From Yamadazyma tenuis (taxonomy: Eukaryota > Ascomycota > Pichiomycetes > Serinales > Debaryomycetaceae): DNA of 64,000 nucleotides. Both the position numbers and the translations under genes were made by a program. The stretch covers positions 124,001-188,000 of the forward strand of contig NC_089467.1 in assembly GCF_029203305.1 (NCBI RefSeq), read 5' to 3'. Below are positions 1 through 10,100 of this stretch, one piece after another; the stretch's first letter is position 1; each line of letters starts with the position of its first letter. Under the pieces are notes generated by a model that saw only the letters and a program-made list of their open reading frames with translations, was not told the origin of the DNA and did not search any database.

Positions 1-171
1 CCATTGTAGATATAAAATATAAACCTCGCGTTTTTTCGCGATAGCTGCAAATTTATCAACACTTGAAGGTTAAGTACTACAACCTTCACAGAGAACCTAC
101 GCAAAAGCAATAATTATTTCACATTTTAATGTATCAGGAGAAATGAAATCATAATATCTAGCTAAGATGAA

Positions 172-1533
172 TTAAAAAACATCACCTTGGTCAAACATAG
201 CGTCTGCTACCTTAAGGAAACCAGCAATGTTAGCACCCTTCAACAAAGATGGCAACTCGGTGGTATCCTTCGAATACTTCTTGGCGGTCTCGTAACAGTT
301 GTCGAAACAAGTGTACATGATGTCCTTCAATTTTTGGTCGACTTCTTCTCTGGTCCAAGAAACTCTTTGGGAGTTTTGGGCCATTTCCAAACCAGACACA
401 GCAACACCACCACAGTTGGCAGCCTTACCTGGAGCATACCACACGTTCTTGGATCTGCTTTCTTCAAAGACATCGATCGCTTCGGCAGTAGAACCCATGT
501 TAGAACCTTCGGCAATGAACTTACATCCAGCAGCAATCAAAGCCTTAGCTTCTTCAGCAGACACTTCGTTCTGAGTGGCAGATGGTAAAGCAATATCAAC
601 TGCACCGGCGTGGACCCATGGTCTGGCACCAGCCTTGTATTCAACCGAGTTGGAACCGGAGAAGGCAGAGACAGATTCGCCAATGATTTCTTCCAAGCTC
701 TTGAACTTGATCTTAGCATCGGCAATAGCTTCAACTTGTTCGGGGGTAATACCATTCTTGGAGATAATAGCACCCTTGGAGTCAGATAACGAAACCACAA
801 TACCTCCCAATTCAATCACTTTCAAAGCGGCGTATTGAGCAACGTTACCGGAACCGGAGATGGCCACTCTCTTTCCCTTGAAAGTTTCCTTACCGTTGGT
901 GGCCTTTTCAATCATCTTTTCGACGTAGTAGACAACACCGTAACCGGTAGCTTCAGGACGGATCAAAGATCCACCCCAGGACAAACCTTTACCGGTCAAA
1001 ATACCAGACCAGTTGTTTTGCATTTGCTTGTAAGCACCAAAGAGGAAACCAATTTCTCTTCCACCAACACCAATATCACCAGCTGGCACATCGGTGTCCT
1101 GACCAATGTACCTGGCCAATTGTCTCATGAAGGCGACACAGAATCTTCTGATTTCGGCGTCAGTTCTACCCTTTGGGTTGAAATCACAACCACCTTTACC
1201 ACCTCCCATGGATAAACCGGTCAAGGCATTTTTGAAGATTTGTTCAAAACCCAAAAACTTCAAGATCGACAAGTTGACAGAAGGGTGGAATCTTAAACCA
1301 CCTTTGTAAGGACCCAAAGCCGAGTTGAATTGGACTCTGAAACCATTGTTAACTTCGATTTCACCCTTATCATTTTCCCAAGCAACTCTGAATTGGATGA
1401 GTCTTTCAGGGACAGACACAACAGGAATAACCTTTTTGTATTTTGGGTGTTCTTCGAACAAAGTGGAGTCTTGCAAAGCACTGACCAATTCGTTGTAGGC
1501 TTGTTGAAATTCAGGTTCGTGAGGTAAAACCAT
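172..1533 (-). CDS. GDH1: NADP-specific glutamate dehydrogenase
   Basis: 453 aa, the usual length for the fungal NADP-dependent enzyme, which makes glutamate from 2-oxoglutarate and ammonium in the cytosol. The substrate-binding stretch with the glycine-rich GGGKGG around the catalytic lysine region lies near residues 110-120. A GSGNVAQ Rossmann motif for NADP binding lies near residue 225. The start is the ATG at 1531-1533, and the Met-Val-Leu-Pro N-terminus fits the family, with no mitochondrial presequence. Upstream, three CCAAT boxes at 1660-1720 and a TATA-like TATAAATA at 1593-1600 suggest a regulated promoter. CTG-clade annotations often call this gene GDH3, so the GDH1/GDH3 symbol is a naming choice. 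Identity is very secure. Confidence 0.97.
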   Translation of the reverse strand: MVLPHEPEFQQAYNELVSALQDSTLFEEHPKYKKVIPVVSVPERLIQFRVAWENDKGEIEVNNGFRVQFNSALGPYKGGLRFHPSVNLSILKFLGFEQIFKNALTGLSMGGGKGGCDFNPKGRTDAEIRRFCVAFMRQLARYIGQDTDVPAGDIGVGGREIGFLFGAYKQMQNNWSGILTGKGLSWGGSLIRPEATGYGVVYYVEKMIEKATNGKETFKGKRVAISGSGNVAQYAALKVIELGGIVVSLSDSKGAIISKNGITPEQVEAIADAKIKFKSLEEIIGESVSAFSGSNSVEYKAGARPWVHAGAVDIALPSATQNEVSAEEAKALIAAGCKFIAEGSNMGSTAEAIDVFEESRSKNVWYAPGKAANCGGVAVSGLEMAQNSQRVSWTREEVDQKLKDIMYTCFDNCYETAKKYSKDTTELPSLLKGANIAGFLKVADAMFDQGDVF

Positions 1534-1592
1534 TGTGATGTAATTTACTTAGTGTAGAAAAAAATCGAGGCCGACAAAGAGATTTGTGAAGG

Positions 1593-1720
1593 TATTTATA
1601 ATCGGTGAGAGTCAGATCGGCAAGAGTCCGATGGTTAAAATCGATCTCCTAACTACGTTCCAATAAAAAAAAATAGTTGGCTGTTATCGTTCCAATCAAT
1701 TGCTTTATTATCGGTCCAAT
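1593..1720 (-). promoter_or_regulatory. GDH1 core promoter with TATA-like box and three CCAAT boxes
   Basis: TATAAATA on the minus strand (1593-1600) lies about 60 bp upstream of the GDH1 ATG. CCAAT pentamers on the plus strand at 1660-1664, 1692-1696 and 1716-1720 are spaced 24-32 bp apart. CCAAT is the HAP2/3/4/5 recognition core, and the HAP complex is known to control GDH1 in Saccharomyces cerevisiae. The boxes are seen; the regulation is inferred. Confidence 0.45.
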
Positions 1721-2435
1721 AATATAGATGCCTGTAACGGCAGACGTGAAAAAATTGGCCCCAACAGTCCCCCGCGCTTTGCAATCTGCAAAAAAAAGCA
1801 ACGAGCAGCGAAACAACGGGCCTTGAGTCATCCCGGAATCGGGCCCGGTTCTTTGTGTCACCGGCGGCCCATCTCACCACCAATTAATTAATGTGACGTA
1901 CAAATACTTGGAAATAGGTACCAGCCGTTCAGCTTCATACAACATTCTGAAAGAAAGAGAATACCATAACCGTGACCTGCCACGTCCAAACTTTATCAGT
2001 ATCGAATCATCGACAGGGACATGGAATCGGGGGATCTTCCGAATAGGGGCGCCCGGGCCTTGGTGCCTATTTGGGCTACTGAGGTTTTCGATGCAACTTA
2101 GTCTTTTTTTGCAGTAATTTGGTTTAGTTTTTCCGTTCGTTTCACAATTACCACAAGCTACTAGTATCACTAATATACTGTATGGTATGTCTTAGAATCA
2201 GATACACAGTTAGTCGTAGATGGTAGCGGCCCGGAAAACTTCGGTGGTAACTCTGGTGGGCCAAACCTCACATTGCATCCTCACGCCGCATCCCAACACC
2301 TCGAACCCGAAAATCGGAGTATTCGAATTCTCCCCCAGTTATTGGGCCCAGTTAATTTGTTTTTCTGCGGCGGCACTTATGGCCCGGTGTATTATTTACA
2401 AGATCGAAAACTGCTATGGAAAACCCCGAGACAAC
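1721..2435. other. Intergenic region, GDH1 upstream and TIM54 3' flank
   Basis: About 700 bp between the GDH1 promoter boxes and the TIM54 stop. Short open frames exist on both strands, but none has conserved-looking sequence and several overlap each other. I see no RNA gene. It probably holds further GDH1 upstream elements and the TIM54 terminator. Confidence 0.5.
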
Positions 2436-3668
2436 CTATTCAATCACTTTCAATCTACTGGTAACCCTGTCGTCGGTGATCATTTCTTGCACCCATTCAC
2501 TATTACGTTCCTTACCCTTTTCAACCCAATGCTTGGGCCACAAAGGCTCTTCTTCTTTGGCAAGGTACTGGTGTTTATATTCGAATGGAACCACTTTATT
2601 ATCGACAATGTGCAAGGTTCTCTCACTGAAGTCCTCAGCTGCGTGTCGCTTGGTGAAAAAATTGTAGATTTTTCTCAAGGTGTTTTTGAACCCAAGCACG
2701 TTCATAACGGGGAACACATAAATTGGTTGTTCAAATAGAACTGGCACCCCTTTGTCATCTCTTATGATGGAACTCAAGTCGAGCTCGGGAGCCAATTGGG
2801 CTTGGGGGTATTGTTCAGGTTTAATGAACGGGGCGGGGGCCTTGGCCTCATTTTTGTCTTGTTCCTCATCGCTATTCTCCACAGAAACCTGTTCTTCTAT
2901 TTGTGGAGCTTCCAAGGGCCCAAGAAGACCTTCATGCACCCCCTGAATGTACTCCTTGTAGGCTCCTCTGCCCATACACACCACTCCTCCAGCATGGGAA
3001 GCAGCATTCACATCATCTCTCACTGGGGTTATGGTTGGGTACCGGTAATAGAAACCCAACACGTCTTTGGTGTCGTACAATTCTTTGACGTTCTTGAACT
3101 CTACGGGCTCGTCTTGTGGCTTGGAAGTGAACGGAGCCTTGAGAACAGATGGAATTGTCACCGTGAGTAACTTGGTCCAAGAAGTGCCGTTAGAGTTCTG
3201 AGGTGGGGTTTGGTTATTTTGTATGGCATCTCTTCTTAATTGTCTGATCCGTTCACTGACAGATGAACGAATATCACCCTGTTTGTTGGCAACCAAAATG
3301 TCGAAATCAATGGATGCTGAATTCAAAACCGGTTTCACATATCTTCTGAAGTATCCCATGGAAACCTCCAAAAAATCGTCTGGGGGTGGGGCTATAAAAA
3401 CTGTGAGTTTACGAGGTAAGCGGTGGGAGTCGTACGGTTCTCTGCCCAACTCCTCGACCTTAGCCATATACTGTTTTCTGATCTGTTTCTGCTCATATCT
3501 GTCGTAGGCGTATCCTCCTCCAATGCTGGCTAAAACTGTCCAAAATATCATCCAATTTCGAGAAGGAAGTGAGAGACAAGGAATCCCCATCATCTGTAGG
3601 GCAGGATTGGACCAGCCCTTTTTAGGAGGTGTCACTTTCTCCACTGGTTTCTCCTTCGAATCTGACAT
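2436..3668 (-). CDS. TIM54: Mitochondrial inner membrane translocase subunit Tim54
   Basis: 410 aa. Tim54 is part of the TIM22 complex, which inserts carrier proteins into the mitochondrial inner membrane. The sequence has the family layout: a Pro/Lys-rich N-terminus with GWSNPALQMMGIP, one transmembrane segment at about residues 39-56 followed by the conserved GGYAYDRYE, and a large soluble intermembrane-space domain with an ...FIAPPPDDFLEVSMGYFRRYVKP... block. The start ATG is at 3666-3668. The gene is tandem with ZNG1 upstream, with only about 125 bp between them. No truncation is seen. Confidence 0.93.
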   Translation of the reverse strand: MSDSKEKPVEKVTPPKKGWSNPALQMMGIPCLSLPSRNWMIFWTVLASIGGGYAYDRYEQKQIRKQYMAKVEELGREPYDSHRLPRKLTVFIAPPPDDFLEVSMGYFRRYVKPVLNSASIDFDILVANKQGDIRSSVSERIRQLRRDAIQNNQTPPQNSNGTSWTKLLTVTIPSVLKAPFTSKPQDEPVEFKNVKELYDTKDVLGFYYRYPTITPVRDDVNAASHAGGVVCMGRGAYKEYIQGVHEGLLGPLEAPQIEEQVSVENSDEEQDKNEAKAPAPFIKPEQYPQAQLAPELDLSSIIRDDKGVPVLFEQPIYVFPVMNVLGFKNTLRKIYNFFTKRHAAEDFSERTLHIVDNKVVPFEYKHQYLAKEEEPLWPKHWVEKGKERNSEWVQEMITDDRVTSRLKVIE

Positions 3669-3792
3669 TAGTTTGGGTGGATGTTTTTGTCGATGTGAGG
3701 ATGAGAAAAATTTTTAGTAGGCTGCAAAGCTGCCACTCCTTTGGTGGAACCAAGATGTTTATTTATGACAAAAGCTGGTGACCGTCCCAAGG

Positions 3793-5052
3793 TTAAATCG
3801 ATATATACTGTTTCAAGTCATGATATAAATCTTCTACGTCCAAGTTTTTGCCGATGAAAACAAGCTTGTTCTGTGTGATCTCATCAAGAAGCACTCCTCC
3901 AGATATGATATCGTAGGTTTCTCTTACCCCTTGAACAACTCGAACATCGGGGGATCCAGGTATGTTTCTCACAAGGATTCCTTTGAGTCTGTGCACTTCA
4001 ATCTCCTTCCCATTGACGACGTTTTCCCAAAGTACGTACTGAATAAACTTTTCGATTTGATCAAACTCTTCTTCAGACTCGAAGAACGGGAATGTTAAGG
4101 TCACAGTGGCGATTCTATGATCATGAAAAGAACTTTCGCTCACCATAGAGATGGACTTTTGCACCTTGGCAGAGTTGGCTTCGAAGGCATGGAGGTCGAG
4201 GATTTTGTCCAAATCAATATCTCCAAAAGACGTATTATAGATTGGACAAGTACTGTTAATGGATCTCACTTTTTCGGTGATTTGGGCAAGCTTCCCAGCT
4301 TTGGTGGATGGGTCTTTGTCCAAGACATCCACCTTATTGACGAGGATAGTGTCTGCTAATGCGATTTGTAAATGGGCTGTGGTTAAACCCTCTTGAAGCT
4401 TCTTTTGTTCCTCTTCAATTTCTTCAGCACTCAAATTCCCTTCTCCGAGTTGGATTTCTTTCAAGTGGTTATTGGAAGTATGCCAGTGTCCACCGACATC
4501 GTCTAAGCATGTGACAATGTGTTCTGAATCAAGGACGGTGATGACCCCATCAATATAAATGTTTGATGCAAGTCCATCATCGAGCCAAAACATCCTAGCA
4601 ATAGGAGCCGGGTCAGCAATTCCTGTGGTCTCCAACAATATGTAATCGATTTTGTCTCTTGATTTTTCAATGAGCTGCTCAATGGCCATAACTCCATTAT
4701 CTTTTACCGTACAGCAAAGACACCCATTTCCTAGATCAAGCCATTCTTGAACAGCCTCATTTTTCAGAGCATCTTCAATAGTGACAGACTTCTCGATGGC
4801 TGAAGAGTCTCCAAACTCATTTAGAATGATTGCTAGCCGTTTTTTGGAGGTTTGGCCAATCTTTTGAAGTAAAGTAGATTTACCTGACCCCAAGTATCCG
4901 GTGATGATGGTGATAGGAACTTTCTTGGGGAGTCTCGTGGGTACAGAACTGGGGACCTTGGACTCCACAGCGTTGTAATCAATATTATTAGTCTTGAACT
5001 CGAAGCTCTGATCTGGAAGTTCTTCCACCAACTGGGGAATGTCTTTGTCCAT
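3793..5052 (-). CDS. ZNG1: CobW/P47K-family zinc metallochaperone GTPase
   Basis: Family member of yeast YNR029C and human CBWD/ZNG1, a G3E GTPase that delivers zinc to methionine aminopeptidase. Counting from the Met at 5052, the protein is 419 aa. It has the P-loop GYLGSGKST (about 52-60) and the metal-binding CLCC of the GNGCLCC motif (about 111-114), and it ends in the CobW C-terminal domain. The frame stays open for a further 35 or so codons upstream of this Met (to a TGA near 5186) but has no ATG there; a GTG at 5112 cannot be used in a yeast. The protein starting MDKDIPQLVEEL retains a motif like the CPELVP zinc-transfer motif of the family at its extreme N-terminus, which supports this start. 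An upstream exon cannot be excluded. It is divergent from ALG12. Confidence 0.9.
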   Translation of the reverse strand: MDKDIPQLVEELPDQSFEFKTNNIDYNAVESKVPSSVPTRLPKKVPITIITGYLGSGKSTLLQKIGQTSKKRLAIILNEFGDSSAIEKSVTIEDALKNEAVQEWLDLGNGCLCCTVKDNGVMAIEQLIEKSRDKIDYILLETTGIADPAPIARMFWLDDGLASNIYIDGVITVLDSEHIVTCLDDVGGHWHTSNNHLKEIQLGEGNLSAEEIEEEQKKLQEGLTTAHLQIALADTILVNKVDVLDKDPSTKAGKLAQITEKVRSINSTCPIYNTSFGDIDLDKILDLHAFEANSAKVQKSISMVSESSFHDHRIATVTLTFPFFESEEEFDQIEKFIQYVLWENVVNGKEIEVHRLKGILVRNIPGSPDVRVVQGVRETYDIISGGVLLDEITQNKLVFIGKNLDVEDLYHDLKQYISI

Positions 5053-5339
5053 GTTTGCAACTAGGTCTGAGATGATTAGATCTTTTGGAACTTTTCGCGA
5101 CTTTGGGGCCACCAGAACAGATCTGAGGTTGCTACAACAGGAGGTCCTTCGAGACGTGGATTTTGCTGTGTTTGAGAGAGTACCTCATTGACAGAAACAT
5201 CTATATGAAGAAGTGGGTGAAAGTCCATCAAGCCATGGGTGGTACAATTAAATAGTATTCATCTAGACATCTCGCATCTTTTGCTCCATCTATTTTTCGC
5301 GTTCTTCACTTGCTGCTCTAGTTACTGTATAATCACACA

Positions 5340-7121
5340 ATGCGCTCAACTGAAGCCTTCTTCAAGGTCTTGGTGTTTGGAGTGGTGATAACATATTTGT
5401 GGATTGCCCCTTACACTAAAGTCGAGGAATCGTTCAATCTTCAGGCTATACACGATATATTGAACTATGGCATATTCCCATCCTCCCAAATCGAATTATA
5501 TGACCACAAGAGCTTTCCGGGAGTTGTTCCTCGAACCTTCATCGGAAGCTTGTTAATATCTACAGCAGCTATGCCAATTATCAAAGGGTTGCAATTCTTT
5601 GGAATTAACCTCTTGGAAGGTGATCAATCGAATTTACAGCTACTCGTACGGCTCCTCATTGGAGTTGCAAACGTTCATCTGTTTAATAATTTGGCTACCA
5701 GTGTAAATAAGATCGATTTTCAAGCACGAAAGAACAAAAGACCGTCTCACATTGGAACCTGTTACTTGTTGTTGCTTTTGTCCCAGTTCCATATTTTGTT
5801 TTATGCTTCACGACCATTACCCAACTTCATCGCCTTACCATTTTTCAACTTTGGTCTCTCCAAAATAGTTAGAGGTAACATGGCTGGGTTGACTTGGTTA
5901 GCGTTCATCGGCATCGTGTTCAGACTTGAGATCGGAGTGCTTGGGTTTATTGCTGCAATTGTGTTTAGTTTGGTGTTTGGTCAGTCCAACGTATTCACCA
6001 ACTTGATTCTATTGGCATTTGGAACTTTCTTTGGGGCAGCTTTATCTTTTTTGGTGGACTCCCATTTTTGGGGCTATAATGTGATTCCAGAGCTCCTGGC
6101 GTTTGTATTCAATGTTGTGGAAGGAAAATCTGCTGACTGGGGAGTAGAGCCTTATGCTGCATACTTCAAGAAATACATTCCCCAGCTTTTCAGCCCCCCT
6201 GTGGTTTTACTTTTGTTACCCTTGGGTCTTCTTTCCGATCCTTCTGATGATGGCTTGGTTGTCCTCGATGACCACAAACAGGTTATCCACCGTCCATCTT
6301 GGAATAGTTTGAGGGCCTTGTTCATTAGTGCCATTCTCTTTGTGGCCGTCATGTCTATTCAACCTCACAAGGAATGGAGATTCATCATTTACATTGTACC
6401 TGCTTTAACATTGGTAGCAGGATACGGTATCTCCTCCTTGGTCGACAAGTCTTTGACTTCGTGGTCCCGAAGGGTGACTGTTTTCGTAATGGTTGCCTTT
6501 GTTGGAGTCAGTTTTATTAGTTCCTGTTCAAAAGCTTACATATCAAGCTTCAATTATCCCGGAGGAGAAGCCTTGAGACTCGTCAACCAATTGGCTGTAA
6601 ATTCAAATTCTTCGAAGCAGATATTGATCCACCTTGATGTACCAACGTGCATGACAGGTGCTTCTAGATTCGGAGAACTCCACAATCAAAGAGTGGTTTA
6701 TGACAAGACAGAGGATCCGAGTGAACTCAATAAAATTTGGGAACATATCGATTTCTTAGTCACAGAAGTAAGAGTCAATGATCCTGTTTGGGAAAAAGCT
6801 GCTTCCGTCCAGAAGTTTTCTCAAATATCATTATACCCGGTGGTTTCCCTCTTCCAACAGCATCCTACAAAAGAGAAACTTGTTAAGCACCTTGCAAATA
6901 CATTTGTGGACTCCTTCAAAACTATGGACTTTTCGGCTTTTAAAGAATTTGTGGATTCTGCAGTCTTGAAGACAGACTACATTTATATCTACAGGAGAAT
7001 AAATAGTGAACCTGGAGAACCAATTGCTGAAACCTATTCAAAAATTGAAGAATTAGAAGAACCTGATATGGAAGAAGTAAAAGAGCAAATCAACGAGCAG
7101 ATTGACGAGTTGGAACAGTGA
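5340..7121 (+). CDS. ALG12: Dolichyl-P-mannose alpha-1,6-mannosyltransferase Alg12
   Basis: 593 aa, a multi-spanning GT22-family enzyme of the ER membrane. It adds the eighth mannose (alpha-1,6) to the lipid-linked oligosaccharide for N-glycosylation. The family hallmark PYTKVEESFNLQA with the catalytic acidic residues lies at about residues 24-36, followed by HDILNYG. Alternating hydrophobic spans follow, then the conserved HKEWRFIIYIVP block near residue 341. The C-terminal 30 or so residues are strongly acidic (Glu-rich) and are probably not part of the enzyme core. The start is the ATG at 5340. It is divergent from ZNG1 and its 3' end is only about 23 bp from that of convergent SFI1. Confidence 0.94.
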   Translation: MRSTEAFFKVLVFGVVITYLWIAPYTKVEESFNLQAIHDILNYGIFPSSQIELYDHKSFPGVVPRTFIGSLLISTAAMPIIKGLQFFGINLLEGDQSNLQLLVRLLIGVANVHLFNNLATSVNKIDFQARKNKRPSHIGTCYLLLLLSQFHILFYASRPLPNFIALPFFNFGLSKIVRGNMAGLTWLAFIGIVFRLEIGVLGFIAAIVFSLVFGQSNVFTNLILLAFGTFFGAALSFLVDSHFWGYNVIPELLAFVFNVVEGKSADWGVEPYAAYFKKYIPQLFSPPVVLLLLPLGLLSDPSDDGLVVLDDHKQVIHRPSWNSLRALFISAILFVAVMSIQPHKEWRFIIYIVPALTLVAGYGISSLVDKSLTSWSRRVTVFVMVAFVGVSFISSCSKAYISSFNYPGGEALRLVNQLAVNSNSSKQILIHLDVPTCMTGASRFGELHNQRVVYDKTEDPSELNKIWEHIDFLVTEVRVNDPVWEKAASVQKFSQISLYPVVSLFQQHPTKEKLVKHLANTFVDSFKTMDFSAFKEFVDSAVLKTDYIYIYRRINSEPGEPIAETYSKIEELEEPDMEEVKEQINEQIDELEQ

Positions 7122-7144
7122 CTTTATAGTACTTAATATACAAA

Positions 7145-10100
7145 CTAATATGGATTAGTTATGCTGTGCCTTTGTTTGAGCATACTAATGGGTGATATTT
7201 TGGGCTCATCCTCCAAAGACTCGGGGATAATGATTGGTTTGATTCTTCGCAAGGTTTTGGCCTCTTCTATATCTTTGTCAGTCATAGCTGAAGTAACAGT
7301 GGGTCTGATGGGACTCTCTGTTGTTTCTAGATCTCTTGAATTAGAATCATATGTTTCAAATTTACCCAGCCATCTTGGATCTTCATTTGTAGGAAAAGGA
7401 TTCTCTTTTTTGGGGGTAGACGAAAACTCAGGTCTCTTGGGAGGACTTAGTCTAGTATTACCCGTCAAAAATGAGTAAGCTTTAGCTGCCGGTACGCTTC
7501 TGGGAGCCTTTATTGCTGAAGTTCTTGTGGGCGAGATTTTTGTTGTATCTCTTACTTTGCTATAATGTTCCCTCAAAGCCTGTATTCTTTCCTTCTTCAT
7601 TCTTATACTTGTTTGCATCCTAGATGGACTGACTTTGGAGTTGTTTACCTGGGGAGTATTTGGTGGGAGCTTTCCCTGGGATTTTATGGGTGAGTGTAAG
7701 TAACTCTCAGTCAATTCAGGTGGAAGCATATTGGGCTCGTCTGTGGCCTTTGAGGTTGACTTACTTTTGAACGCTAATGGAGATTCACTAAGAATAATTG
7801 AATCAGTAGACATATCGAGAAACACATTGGCTCTTTTTGTTGGAGAGCTACTATCAAATGAAACCTGAGAAGGGTCATCGCCTTCATCCTGAAGTTTATA
7901 TACCCACAAATCGAAAATGGACTTTAGTCTAGCGGTCTCCCATCTCCTTGTGAATAGATTACAGCTTTGTTGATGCCTAGTAATAAACTTGATGTACTTC
8001 ATTGACCATTCACTTAAAACTTCCCTTTGTATTTTGAGCTCTTTTTGGTCGATTAATTCCTGAGCTATTTCTTCCAAGTATCTTCCCTTATTGAGGTATT
8101 TATCATACCAAATTACCATATGCTTTTTGTGGAGTAACCTACTACCAAAGCTGTCAGAAATTTCAGACAAATTGATGACGTGAGATACCTTTTTAATCCA
8201 TTTATCAAGGAAGAATCTCTTCATCCGAGACCTCTTCAAGAACATTTGACATCTTTGATCCAAGGTGGAAGATTTCATTTGCCGACGATTGAAGGTAGAA
8301 ATCCATTTAACAAGGTGCTTCTTTAAAGTATTTGGAACAGTAATTCGCCTATGAAGATAGGTAATCTTGAGATCAGCCAAATCATCAAACCTTTGTTGCC
8401 TTTTCTCCTTCCATAACTTCAACACTGAATGTACAAGGATCTGACTTTCAATGGAGTACTTGGCTCGAAGAGCATACTTATCAATATGTACATCTTTTAA
8501 ATTCTTGAGGGTGACCAGATAAAGCTCTGATTTTGATTGTAAAATCTTCCAGTAACTCTTAACATAAAATGTATCAGCTATAGACGGGAGTCGTTGCTGA
8601 AATTCCAAAACATTGTACCACGCCATTGTATAGCTGTGTATGAGGCTCTTTTCCTTGAAGGTTCTAGCAGCATGGATCATATCAATGTTCCTCATGGATT
8701 TTCCCCTCCATTGCGTAAATGCCAAAGACTTAAGGGTAAGTTCATTATTGCTTCTCAACTGATTGCATTTGAAAACCAAATACCACTTTTTGAAGGTAAT
8801 CTGCAACTGAGTGTAGATAAATTCATTGTTTGAAACTGGGCTACTCCTCTGTTTAGCCACTTCAAGCTTGTTTCTGGGAAATCTTCTCGCCAAGGTTTTC
8901 AATTTCCATGTATTCCAAATCCTACGGAGCAATTTCTTTCTGTGAAAAGCGGAAGCAGTGGAGTTTATCTCAGTGCTTCCCTTCCAATGAGAGAATGCAT
9001 TGGTTTTGAATTTAGAGTTCCTTTGATTTTGAAAATCATTGGAGATGAACCGAAGCTTATAAAGGTGTTCCCACTTCGAAAAAAAATAGCGACTTAAGAA
9101 CTTCGAGTTGTTGGAAATTACTTCCCTTTCTCTAGCTTCCATGTCGTGCTTGTTCTTCCAAATGTGGTAGAATCGTCTCAACAAGAAATCTTTTTCTCTT
9201 ACACTTAGAAGTTTGAGCTTGTCAGTAAGATCCTGTAATCCCAATCCAGAACCTTGATTGCTTGATGATCGATTCATCTTAACGAACCAATTATTAAAAA
9301 TATAACTTAAAACCAATGCGTCGAGTTTTGTTTCATGAGTTTCCCTTAAGGATTGGGATTTAAAAGTCATCGTCATTAATGTTTCGTTTCTGGTCTTCCA
9401 ATGTTCAAAAACAGTTTGTGTGACCTTTGACCTGCGTACTTCACAAGCCCTGGAGACCTGCTCCTGAGTTTTAGTGTATCTATCTTTCCATTTTTTGAAT
9501 GCCTTAGTTCTACAATGGTCCAGTTCCCTTTCTATCAAGCTCTTGATGCTAACCAGCTTGGGTATCCACTTTGAGAACAAAATTTTCACCTGGATTGATT
9601 TGCTATGATACTCTGAAGCTGCCAAGCTCATTCTTTTGTGTCTGTCAAAGGAGCCAAGCCAGGCCTCAAATACTGAACGAACGACTTTGCTCGACTGATA
9701 ATACCCCCAATCATGGTCCAATGTGTAGTTTAATTGACTTATGTTCAATGTTTTGAGATTCCATTTTTGGAGAGTGTTGGTAATTGTGCAAGTATCGTGT
9801 TTAACTTGACACATACAGTATTTCATCAATAATGTCAGGCTTGGACTCTTATTAACATTGTCAATGGATAATGACATATGTAGATTATAGAATTGAAGAG
9901 AAGCATTGTAAATGTCACCACCATTATTTACAGCTTCATCGTTTTCATAATCAACAATGGCATTGATGGTCTTTATCAAATCGTTAAGATACTGTAAATC
10001 ACTGTCTGTGGTCAACTCCTGATTTGGGTCGAGCAAACTAATAAATAGTTTCAAGGACTTGGGAAACGACGGATCGAAATTAAAGTTGAACTCGTTTAAT

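Noticed and set aside
1721..2435. tRNA or other RNA gene in the GDH1 upstream region
   Set aside because: No B-box (GGTTCGANTCC) or foldable cloverleaf found; the same holds for the other long intergenic regions.
2220..2738. 172-codon plus-strand frame
   Set aside because: Mostly antisense to the 3' part of TIM54, with no conserved sequence and no ATG context of note.
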